Below, in pieces: positions 25,545-32,743 of a DNA stretch of 64,000 bases (within the stretch, counting starts at the first letter, position 1; each line of letters opens with the position of its first letter). This stretch comes from Lachnospiraceae bacterium. GTDB lineage: Bacteria; Bacillota; Clostridia; Lachnospirales; Lachnospiraceae. The position numbers and the translations under genes are program-made. Below the pieces are notes generated by a model. The model did not search any database, was not told where the DNA came from, and worked only from the letters and a program-made list of their open reading frames with translations. The stretch covers positions 177,135-241,134 of the forward strand of contig JAFXQK010000064.1 in assembly GCA_017527205.1 (NCBI GenBank), in the 5' to 3' direction.

Positions 25545-26909
25545 CTAGTCTTTATAAAGCATTTGAAAGATCTGCATCACTGCGTCAAATGCGGGCTTGG
25601 GATTTAAGTCCTTATCGAAGAGTCTCGCATTGGTCTTATCGCCAGCATTATAATGGTCCTTCAGGCCAAAAAATGTCACGCTTGTAATATTACAATTTCC
25701 GCCGCCCTGCGTATCGAGGGCCTTAAGATTCAGGAAGATGTTGCGGTAACGCTTTGCCTGCTTCTCAAATTCCTCCGGCGTCTCCTCATCCACGCCAACG
25801 GAAAGCTCCGTGATCTGGATCTCGAGATCAAGTCTGGAGTAAATGGTGATGGCGCTGGTAATTGCCGTAATATTTGGATAATCAATCCCCCAATAGCCCT
25901 GCATGCCGATGCCGTCGATGAGCCCCTTCGTCTTTAGGTTCTCGCAGAGCGCATATATTGCATTCCTTTTCTGCGTCTCATAAGTGTTGAAGTCATTATA
26001 GATCAGCTTTACCTCCGGGTCAGCATATTGTCTTGCAAATCGGAAGGCCGCTTCCACATACTCAGGTCCGATGGTTTCATACCAAGGGTTCGGGCCGCCG
26101 TCAAATTCCGTTCTGCAAAGGAACCCGCTTTCCTTGTCACCTGAACCTGGATCCACTGCCTCATTGACTACGTCCCAGCAATAAATCACGCCCGGATAAT
26201 TCGTCTGCACGTGTTCGAGCATCTGCTTGATATAGCTCTCCATGCGCGCCAGCATGGTCTCCTTGTCCACGTACTTTCCATTATCCTTATATCCTTCTCG
26301 AAAAAACCATTCTGGCGTCTGCGTATGCCATACAAGCGTATGTCCGCGCATCTTAATGCCATTATCCATGCACCACTGAAGCGTATCATCAATCGTCGTA
26401 AAATCAAGCACGGGCATTCCGTCCTTACTCTCCTGACTAGCCTTCTGCTGAAGGATATAGCAAGATTTCATAAGGTTCGAAAGTGTCACACTGTTAAAAT
26501 GCTTCTTCACCATCGCCATATATTCGTCATCATAGGTTGTCAGATTTTCCAATGTACTTCCATTGATTCCAACACCCAACAGAAAATACTTACTGCAGGC
26601 ATCCTTCAGAGCAATGTCTTTTTCCGAATTTTCACCCGCATTACCATTTTCGTTGCCAGATTGTTCTTCGGTATTATTTGTCTGTCCTTCAGTATTTTCC
26701 GATTGACTCTCGGCATTACCTGTCTGAGAAGCCGTATCCTCCTTCTGTACTTGTGATCTTCCCACTTCTTCAGATGTTAAAACTGTCTGTTCTGTCGTCG
26801 AATCCACACCATCTTTTGCGCTAGATGCACTTTCTCCGCAACCTGCAAGGCCCATGCTAAGAATCGCCGCGCTGATCGCAGCAATCGTTTTGATTCTCTT
26901 ATAATCCAT
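25545..26909 (-). CDS. GH10 endo-beta-1,4-xylanase, secreted lipoprotein
   Basis: A 454-aa xylanase of glycoside hydrolase family 10 that should cleave xylan backbones at the cell surface. A lipoprotein signal peptide ends in the lipobox LAGC (Cys24). Residues 25-98 are a Ser/Thr/Asn/Glu-rich linker. The catalytic barrel follows, with HTLVWHTQTPEWFF, the acid/base Glu250 in WDVVNEAVD and the nucleophile Glu368 in QITELS. The subsite motif usually written ENxxKW is SNLMKS here (about 144-149), so a conserved substrate-binding Glu and Trp are missing. It is a single-gene unit with a strong promoter at 26979-27007. Confidence 0.93.
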   Translation of the reverse strand: MDYKRIKTIAAISAAILSMGLAGCGESASSAKDGVDSTTEQTVLTSEEVGRSQVQKEDTASQTGNAESQSENTEGQTNNTEEQSGNENGNAGENSEKDIALKDACSKYFLLGVGINGSTLENLTTYDDEYMAMVKKHFNSVTLSNLMKSCYILQQKASQESKDGMPVLDFTTIDDTLQWCMDNGIKMRGHTLVWHTQTPEWFFREGYKDNGKYVDKETMLARMESYIKQMLEHVQTNYPGVIYCWDVVNEAVDPGSGDKESGFLCRTEFDGGPNPWYETIGPEYVEAAFRFARQYADPEVKLIYNDFNTYETQKRNAIYALCENLKTKGLIDGIGMQGYWGIDYPNITAITSAITIYSRLDLEIQITELSVGVDEETPEEFEKQAKRYRNIFLNLKALDTQGGGNCNITSVTFFGLKDHYNAGDKTNARLFDKDLNPKPAFDAVMQIFQMLYKD

Positions 26910-26978
26910 TTTCCCATTTCTCCCAATTCTTTAGTTTCCGCTTCATATGACCAATCATCATGCCAAGCTCCAATTTCG

Positions 26979-27007
26979 AGTATAACAAACTATACTTTTT
27001 CAGTCAA
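26979..27007 (-). promoter_or_regulatory. Sigma-A promoter of the xylanase gene with overlapping dyad
   Basis: On the minus strand TTGACT (27007-27002) and TATACT (26984-26979) are spaced by 17 bp. AGTATA and TATACT separated by 6 bp (26979-26996) form a perfect inverted repeat across the -10, a plausible regulator site. Confidence 0.75.
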
Positions 27008-27026
27008 ATACCCAATGTTGACTGCA

Positions 27027-27827
27027 TCATTTCAATATTACTTCGATTTTCTTACGAAGCACGGTCGTATTGAGCGGACACTCTGCTGTCTCAAAGGAAA
27101 TCATCAAAGTGTCTCCAAGAAGAATACCGTTTTGTTCATAAAGCGCCAGTTTCTCATGGTTCTTGTTAGCATACGCATCCATATCCAACAGCCCCAAATG
27201 CTCCCAATAGATTGTCTTCCGCTTTCTGACATTCAAACAAGTAAAATCCGGATAGACATTACGCCCCAATCCCAAGTTTAGCTGCGCTTCATACCGATAC
27301 GGCACCTGCATTTTGTAAAATGTATCCGCTAGAATCTTCTCTGATTTCGACCGGACGTATTCTCCAGCTTCCGTCTCGTATTTTCCTTGTTCTGGAAATG
27401 GATTTTGCTCTCCCAAATGTTCCTCCAGCCATTTTTCAACAAACATGGCATCTGTTATTTCTATTGGTTTCACAACTGCCTTTCTGCCTTCGCATAAATC
27501 TTCGTATAGTTCTTCCATTTCTTTTGCATTATAATTCTTTAGGAATTGCCGCATAGCTCTATCCATTTTCTCTAGTTTCCTAATGGCATCCCTATCATAT
27601 TCACGCTGTACCAGCTTACAAGCCAATTCTTTATCCTTTTCATGCAAGTAAGATGATTTCTCTTCACCTTCTTTCCTAAAGAAGTACTGATGTTTTCCTC
27701 TGGATGCAGTAACTCTGATCACTCCTTTTGGCAAACCTTTATATACTCTTTCCTGATTTTTGAGACGATGAATCAATTGCTCAATTTCCTGTTGCTGAAT
27801 TTTCAGTTCTTTTGAATAATCAATCAT
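27027..27827 (-). CDS. PD-(D/E)XK nuclease-like protein of unknown function
   Basis: A 266-aa cytoplasmic protein I cannot name. Residues 1-30 look like a coiled coil (ELKIQQQEIEQLIHRLKNQE) and about 60-115 are helical and charged. The C-terminal part has the order expected of a PD-(D/E)XK fold: an early Glu in RSKSEKILAD (E163), VYPDFTCLN (D194), and IYWEHLG (E209, with His in place of the usual Lys). The catalytic reading is inferred from these motifs. AGGAGG lies 7 nt before the ATG. The gene starts only 30 bp from the inverted-repeat array at 27858-28252, which would be its leader or promoter region. Confidence 0.6.
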   Translation of the reverse strand: MIDYSKELKIQQQEIEQLIHRLKNQERVYKGLPKGVIRVTASRGKHQYFFRKEGEEKSSYLHEKDKELACKLVQREYDRDAIRKLEKMDRAMRQFLKNYNAKEMEELYEDLCEGRKAVVKPIEITDAMFVEKWLEEHLGEQNPFPEQGKYETEAGEYVRSKSEKILADTFYKMQVPYRYEAQLNLGLGRNVYPDFTCLNVRKRKTIYWEHLGLLDMDAYANKNHEKLALYEQNGILLGDTLMISFETAECPLNTTVLRKKIEVILK

Positions 27828-27857
27828 GCTTTATCCTCCTAAAGATCAAATTTCTGA

Positions 27858-28252
27858 TTGCCTAGTTTGCATTTTATTCTTCTAGGCAAGCATTTCCTAA
27901 TGCTCTGCTTGCTCAAATATTCTTTTTCTGTATCAAGCAAGCACTTTTTTCCTTCTTTGCTTGCCCACAAAGTTATTCTCCCTTTTCAGGCAAGCGGTTT
28001 TTTTATCTTTGATTGCCTGGAAGCTACATACTCTAAACAGGCAAGCAAACTTCGTCATTTTAACTTGCTTGCGAGCCATTTTCTCATTACAAGCAAGCAA
28101 CCCATGTCTTTTCCGCTTGCTCAGAAGATACTTTTCCCTTTACAAGCAAGTAACCACGGACATAGATGTTTGCCTAGAAACTATTTTTTCTTCACAAGCA
28201 ACAACTGTCTTTTGTGTTTGCCCAGAAGACAATTTGTTTCTATAGGCAAGCA
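27858..28252. repeat. Array of eight inverted-repeat units with ~51-52-bp period
   Basis: Each unit has a left arm like TTGCCTAG or TGCTTGCT, a 16-23-nt pyrimidine-rich loop (plus strand), and the complementary right arm CTAGGCAA or AGCAAGCA. Left arms start at 27858, 27906, 27958, 28013, 28064, 28114, 28170 and 28218. Right arms end near 27892, 27943, 27996, 28047, 28100, 28152, 28201 and 28252, giving a period of 49-53 bp. Arms differ between units but stay complementary within the first five units and nearly so in the last three, which indicates selection for pairing. Half-sites alternate orientation every ~26 bp. Loops and spacers do not repeat. No protein reading is convincing. Confidence 0.85.
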
Positions 28253-28337
28253 TTTCGCTTTGAATAAGAAATATTTAATAAGAATTGAATGGATCTGTGG
28301 CGTTTGAAGCCCTGCCACGGGGCGGTAAATTGATAGA

Positions 28338-28385
28338 AATCATTGGCAGCACGGATTGTACTGCCAATGATTGTTGATTTTTTTT
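28338..28385 (+). terminator. Terminator-like hairpin on the plus strand beyond the array
   Basis: AATCATTGGCAG (28338-28349) and CTGCCAATGATT (28361-28372) form a perfect 12-bp stem with an 11-nt loop. Five bases later there are eight T (28378-28385). The minus strand has no U-tract on its side. No plus-strand gene lies upstream, so the natural substrate would be a plus-strand transcript through the inverted-repeat array. Confidence 0.6.
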
Positions 28386-28397
28386 CAGATAAATGAT

Positions 28398-28606
28398 GGT
28401 GTGACCTTCGTCACATCCTTCGCTTCCGCTCAGGATCGCAAGCAGAGCTTGCGAGTGGTGTGACCTTCGCTCAGGATCGCTAGCAGAGCTTGCGACTGGT
28501 GTGACCTACGTCACATCCTTCGCTTTCGCTCAGGATCACAAGCAGAGCTTGTGACTGGTGTGACCTTCGCTCAGGATCGCTAGCACGGCTTGCGACTAGC
28601 GTGACC
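28398..28606. repeat. Tandem array of 59-bp and 41-bp units, each ending in a hairpin
   Basis: Units begin GGTGTGACCT at 28398, 28457, 28498 and 28557, giving spacings of 59, 41 and 59 bp, so the pair repeats as a 100-bp dimer. The short unit lacks the segment CGTCACATCCTTCGCTT. Each unit carries a hairpin of the form CGCAAGC-AGA-GCTTGCG; one copy has CACAAGC with GCTTGTG, a compensated change. The array ends exactly at the stop of the carboxylase gene at 28607. A related piece, GTGACCTTACGTCACATC, occurs at 37809-37826. Confidence 0.85.
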
Positions 28607-30034
28607 TTAAACCGGATAAGCACCGTTCTTGGTGTCTGCAACGGTCTGGTCAACCTTCTCCTGTTGTGCCTGACGATACTTGAAGAAGTCCGTAGCAACC
28701 TGAGGGAACAATGCATAGGAAAGCACGTCCTCGTCCTGCTGCTTCCATTCCTTCATCTCACTCTCAAGCTTATCCAGCTCGTTGGGGATCAGGTCTGCGG
28801 GACGACAGGTGATGCGCTTCTCGCCAGGGATAACCTTGTCGATGACTTCCTGGCTCATGGGCTTGATGGTCTGGCCATACTCGCCGCGGAGAACAGCCTT
28901 GGTCTCCTTGGTAGCCATCTTGTAACGCTCGCCCATCAGCACGTTGAACACTGCCTGCGTACCAACGATCTGGGAAGAAGGCGTAACCAGAGGTGGCTCA
29001 CCCAGATCCTTACGAACTCTGGGAATCTCCTTGAGCACATCATAGTACTTGTCCTCAGCGTTCTGCTCCTTCAGCTGGCTTACCATGTTGGAAAGCATTC
29101 CGCCGGGAACCTGATACAGCAAAGTCTTAATGTCAACACCCATTACCTTAGGATTGAGAAGGCCACTCTTTAAGCACTCATCTCTGTAAGGACGGAAGTA
29201 ATCAGCAATTTCTGCAAGGAGATTCTGATCATAACCGGTGTCATAAGGAGTACCCTTAAAGGTTTCAACCATAACCTCAGTTGCAGGCTGAGAAGTACCC
29301 ATTGCAAAAGGACTCATTGCACAGTCAATAACATCAACGCCTGCCTCAACTGCCTTAAGGTAGGTCATGCCTGCCACGCCAGAGGTGTAGTGTGTATGCA
29401 ACTGAATGGGAAGATTTGTTACACTCTTCATGGCTGCGATCATCTCGGATGCCTTGTAAGGAACCAGAAGACCTGCCATATCCTTGATACATATGGAATC
29501 TGCACCCATCTCCTCAATCTTCTTTGCCATGTCCATCCAATACTCGATGGTGTATGCATCGCCCAGAGTATAGGAAAGGGCAACCTGTGCATGACCGCGA
29601 CCTTCCTGAACCTTGAACTTATTCGTAGCATCAACGGCTGCCTGCAGGTTTCTAAGGTCATTTAAGCAGTCGAAGATACGGATGATGTCGATACCATTGG
29701 AGATGGACTTCTGTACGAAGTACTCTACGACGTCATCAGCGTAGGGTCTGTAACCCAAAATGTTCTGACCACGGAACAGCATCTGCAGTTTGGTGTTCTT
29801 AAACTTGTCACGGAGCTTACGAAGTCTGTCCCAAGGATCTTCCTTCAGAAAACGAAGCGCTGCATCGAAGGTAGCGCCGCCCCAACACTCTACGGAATGA
29901 TAGCCAACCTTGTCCATCTTATCAGCGATGGGAAGCATCAGCTCGGTCGGCATTCTCGTCGCAATCAGGGACTGGTGTGCGTCACGCAGCACGGTCTCTG
30001 TAATTTTGATAGGCTTCTTTTCAATTTCAGCCAT
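28607..30034 (-). CDS. oadA: Oxaloacetate decarboxylase alpha / transcarboxylase 5S-type subunit
   Basis: Carboxyltransferase that moves CO2 between oxaloacetate and biotin (pyruvate-forming half reaction). It is 475 aa from MAEIEKKPIKITETVLRDA. The metal-binding parts TVLRDAHQSLIATRM and IQLHTHYTSGVAGM and the catalytic-lysine region are of the HMGL-like/PYC-OADA type. It lacks the C-terminal biotin domain of full-length OadA, so biotin must come from the separate carrier at 31413. The start at 30034 follows GGAGGAG; the longer reading from 30079 has no site. It is the last gene of the operon, and the tandem repeats begin at its stop. Confidence 0.93.
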   Translation of the reverse strand: MAEIEKKPIKITETVLRDAHQSLIATRMPTELMLPIADKMDKVGYHSVECWGGATFDAALRFLKEDPWDRLRKLRDKFKNTKLQMLFRGQNILGYRPYADDVVEYFVQKSISNGIDIIRIFDCLNDLRNLQAAVDATNKFKVQEGRGHAQVALSYTLGDAYTIEYWMDMAKKIEEMGADSICIKDMAGLLVPYKASEMIAAMKSVTNLPIQLHTHYTSGVAGMTYLKAVEAGVDVIDCAMSPFAMGTSQPATEVMVETFKGTPYDTGYDQNLLAEIADYFRPYRDECLKSGLLNPKVMGVDIKTLLYQVPGGMLSNMVSQLKEQNAEDKYYDVLKEIPRVRKDLGEPPLVTPSSQIVGTQAVFNVLMGERYKMATKETKAVLRGEYGQTIKPMSQEVIDKVIPGEKRITCRPADLIPNELDKLESEMKEWKQQDEDVLSYALFPQVATDFFKYRQAQQEKVDQTVADTKNGAYPV

Positions 30035-30073
30035 ATTTCTCTCCTCCATTATACTATTTGTTTTTATTACACA

Positions 30074-30123
30074 CCTCATCAGTCAGCTTCGCTGACAGCT
30101 TCCCCTCAAGGGAAAGCCTTTGA
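30074..30123. repeat. Short two-hairpin intergenic repeat (CCTCATCAGTCAGC type)
   Basis: CCTCATCAGTCAGCTTCGCT starts the element. GTCAGC-TTC-GCTGAC and CTTCCCCT-CA-AGGGAAAG form two adjacent hairpins. A 21-bp stretch is identical at 54682-54702. From memory, similar elements are frequent in Lachnospiraceae genomes; their role is unknown. Confidence 0.7.
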
Positions 30124-30206
30124 TTATATTTGAGGTCTTCCCGACTTATCCATCATGCATCAGGTTTTCCCTGTTTGCCAGGAAAGCCCTTTCTTCCACC
30201 GTATGC

Positions 30207-31358
30207 TTAGAATACTCCAAATACGGCCATAAACGTACCGGCTGCTACTGCGGTACCGATAACGCCTGCCACGTTAGGTCCCATGGCATGCATCAGCAGG
30301 AAGTTCGTAGGATCTGCCTCAGCACCAACCTTCTGGGATACACGCGCTGCCATGGGCACTGCGGATACGCCGGCGGAACCGATCAGAGGGTTCGTCTTTC
30401 CCTTGGTTACGAGCATCATCAGGTCTCCGAAGAGTACGCCTGCCGCCGTACCAAACATGAACGCTAACAGACCAAGAAGCACGATAAACAGGGTCTCCTT
30501 GTTCAGAAACGCCTCTGCACTGGTGGTTGCGCCAACGGAGGTACCCAGCAGGATAACTACGATGTACATCAGCGCATTCGAAGCGGTATCGGTCAGCTGT
30601 CTTACAACGCCGCTCTCGCGGAACAGGTTACCAAGCATCAGCATACCTACCAGAGGCACGGTAGTCGGAAGGATCAGACCAACGACGATCGTTACGATCA
30701 CGGGGAACAGAATCCTCTCCAGCTTGGAAATGGGACGCAGCTGGCTCATCTTGATCTTTCTCCACTTCTCCTTCGTGAGAAGCTTCATGATCGGGGGCTG
30801 AATGATGGGCACAAGGGACATATAGGAATATGCCGCAACAGCGATGGGTCCAAGAAGTCCGGTCTGTCCAAGCTTACTAGCAAGGAAGATGGAGGTCGGG
30901 CCATCAGCACCGCCGATGATGGAAATGGCTGCGGCCGCCTTGTCGTTAAATCCCAGACCAATGGCTCCGAAGTAAGCAGCGAAAATACCGAACTGTGCTG
31001 CCGCGCCAAGGAGGAAGCTCTTAGGGTTTGCGATCAGGGGACCGAAGTCCGTCATGGCACCTACGCCCATGAAGATCAGGGACGGAAGGATTGCCCACTC
31101 ATCAAGCAAATAGAAATAATGCAACAATCCGCCAACGCCGTTGGACGAATGTTCAATTGACATCATAATGTCAGGATAAATATTTACCAAAAGCATGCCG
31201 AATGCAATGGGGGTTAAGAGCAACGGCTCGAACCCATGCCGGATGGCCAGGTAAAGGAAAAAGCAAGCAACGCCAATCATCAGATAGTTGCCCCAGGTCA
31301 AATTGAAGAAGGCTGTCTGATGGATCAGATTGCTAAAGGTATTTACTATGTAATCCAT
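30207..31358 (-). CDS. oadB: Sodium-translocating decarboxylase beta subunit (OadB family)
   Basis: A 383-aa integral membrane protein that decarboxylates carboxybiotin and exports sodium ions. It has about ten hydrophobic segments. The family motif region [20 protein letters not shown] (about residues 145-165) lines the ion path. [20 protein letters not shown] and the C-terminal half [20 protein letters not shown] are typical of OadB/MmdB/GcdB. AGGAGG precedes the ATG. It sits between the biotin carrier and the 5S-type subunit, which ties the pump to these carboxyltransferases. Confidence 0.95.
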   Translation of the reverse strand: MDYIVNTFSNLIHQTAFFNLTWGNYLMIGVACFFLYLAIRHGFEPLLLTPIAFGMLLVNIYPDIMMSIEHSSNGVGGLLHYFYLLDEWAILPSLIFMGVGAMTDFGPLIANPKSFLLGAAAQFGIFAAYFGAIGLGFNDKAAAAISIIGGADGPTSIFLASKLGQTGLLGPIAVAAYSYMSLVPIIQPPIMKLLTKEKWRKIKMSQLRPISKLERILFPVIVTIVVGLILPTTVPLVGMLMLGNLFRESGVVRQLTDTASNALMYIVVILLGTSVGATTSAEAFLNKETLFIVLLGLLAFMFGTAAGVLFGDLMMLVTKGKTNPLIGSAGVSAVPMAARVSQKVGAEADPTNFLLMHAMGPNVAGVIGTAVAAGTFMAVFGVF

Positions 31359-31412
31359 TTTGGACCTCCTGTTGTTTTGTCAATAAGCATTTCTCTGCAA
31401 ATCCTGAACGAA

Positions 31413-31790
31413 TTAGTTCATGGTTGCCAGCAGAGCGCCTGCCTCAACAGGATCACCTACGCCAACGTTGATGCTTGCGATGGTTCCGTCCTGAGGAGCA
31501 ACAACGGGGATTTCCATCTTCATTGCTTCCAGAATGATTACGGCATCGCCGCGCTTAACAGCTTGGCCAACCTTACCCTCAATCTTGAATACCTTACCAG
31601 CTGCACCAGCCTCGATCTTTACGCCGCCTGCTGCGCCAGCTGCTGCAGGTGCAGCGGCCGCTGCTGCGGGAGCCTTAGGTGCTGCCTTGGGAGCGGCGGG
31701 TGCCTTTACGGGTGCGGCACCAGTAGACGCGCCCTCTTCTACAACAACGTCATAAACGTTTCCATTTACGGTAATCGTATAATTCTTCAT
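31413..31790 (-). CDS. Biotin carrier protein (1.3S/gamma type)
   Basis: A 125-aa biotinyl carrier. Residues 1-20 are a short strand-forming region. About 25-57 is a Pro/Ala-rich flexible linker. The C-terminal biotinyl domain has the attachment motif EAMKMEIP with Lys91 as the biotinylated residue. It shuttles carboxybiotin between the two carboxyltransferases and OadB. The separate gene matches the missing biotin domain of the OadA-like product at 28607. A small GCCGC/GCGGC hairpin lies just before it in the 96-bp gap after the OadG-like gene. Confidence 0.95.
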   Translation of the reverse strand: MKNYTITVNGNVYDVVVEEGASTGAAPVKAPAAPKAAPKAPAAAAAAPAAAGAAGGVKIEAGAAGKVFKIEGKVGQAVKRGDAVIILEAMKMEIPVVAPQDGTIASINVGVGDPVEAGALLATMN

Positions 31791-31886
31791 GTTATTCTCC
31801 TTCTGCCGCTTTCCTAGCGGCTGTCAATCATATTGTATTACTATTTCAAATAAAACCAAATGTCATGCAGCCTTTGTTTGGCATGA

Positions 31887-32726
31887 TTAAAATCTTCTGC
31901 GGATGGATCTTACGACAAATCCTTCCGTATTTGTGCTTCCTTCATAGGCTGCAATGGCAGCGGCTATGACAGCCACAAGTTCCGTATCATCCGCTTCTTC
32001 TACGGGTTCAGGAGCGGCTGGTACAACTGCCGGTGCAGCAGGTGCCTTCGGTGCTTCTGGCTTCTCTTCCTTCTTTGCAAATGCTGCCTGAATCTTGGGA
32101 ATGAAACCAAAGCAGGCAATGATCAGACTGATCAGAATCAATACTGCAAATACGGTACTCATTCCGATCAGCGTATTTAAGCCAGCCTTCGCCATCAAAT
32201 TGCCAAAGGTGGATCTTGCGTTTAAGGAACCACCAACCAACGTGCTAAGAAGCGCATCCTTAAAGATCAGTTCTACGTCAGCATCACCCTTCTCACATTT
32301 CACGGTTGCATGTGCCAGGATCTGATCTCCGCTACGTTCTACGCTATAGTCCGAAAAGATCACGGCTTCGTTCTCATCCAGCATAATTTTGCCAGTGTTC
32401 TTTTGAGACAAATAGAAGGATTCCAGCGCCGTCTTAAATCCATGTCCGTCAGCACCAGACAGGATCAATTCCACTTCCTCGTTAGAAAGCTGAGAAATGG
32501 CTTCATAGGTATACAGCTCTTCTCCCTCAGGAACAGCTCTTTCCGTGTTAGAGAACAAGGCCAGCACGTTCAGATAAATTTCAAAATTCTGTTTCACGCT
32601 GTCATCAATCAAGCCATCTATGTACTCTTTGCTCTCAGCCTTTGCTTGCTCTGCCGGATCAGCGGCGCAAGCGGCAAGACTCAAGGAGCAAACGAGTGCA
32701 CATAGAATTGCAACTAATTTCTTCAT
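31887..32726 (-). CDS. OadG-like small subunit fused to an N-terminal lipoprotein domain
   Basis: A 279-aa protein. The N-terminus is a signal peptide ending in a lipobox (SLSLAAC, Cys20). Residues 21-185 form an outer domain, a fold I do not recognise. One membrane helix follows at about 187-208 (STVFAVLILISLIIACFGF), then a Pro/Ala/Glu-rich cytoplasmic tail and a short C-terminal segment ending VVRSIRRRF. The helix, linker and terminal segment resemble OadG, the gamma subunit that anchors sodium-pump decarboxylases. The outer lipoprotein domain makes it much longer than classic OadG (about 80-90 aa). Its place between the carboxyltransferase and biotin carrier genes supports the role. Confidence 0.75.
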   Translation of the reverse strand: MKKLVAILCALVCSLSLAACAADPAEQAKAESKEYIDGLIDDSVKQNFEIYLNVLALFSNTERAVPEGEELYTYEAISQLSNEEVELILSGADGHGFKTALESFYLSQKNTGKIMLDENEAVIFSDYSVERSGDQILAHATVKCEKGDADVELIFKDALLSTLVGGSLNARSTFGNLMAKAGLNTLIGMSTVFAVLILISLIIACFGFIPKIQAAFAKKEEKPEAPKAPAAPAVVPAAPEPVEEADDTELVAVIAAAIAAYEGSTNTEGFVVRSIRRRF

Positions 32727-32743
32727 TCCTTAAGTCTCCTTTT

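Noticed and set aside
27858..28252. CRISPR array
   Set aside because: There is no constant repeat of 24-40 bp; only short arms recur, in alternating orientation, and no cas gene is near.
27858..28307. 149-codon plus-strand open frame across the inverted-repeat array
   Set aside because: The frame has no ribosome binding site, its translation is a low-complexity Phe/Leu/Ser mix, and the dyad spacing is not a constant multiple of three. The DNA pattern of co-varying arms explains the region better than a protein.
28607..30034. Pyruvate carboxylase B subunit with own biotin domain
   Set aside because: The protein ends before any biotinyl domain, and the biotin carrier is a separate gene in the same operon.
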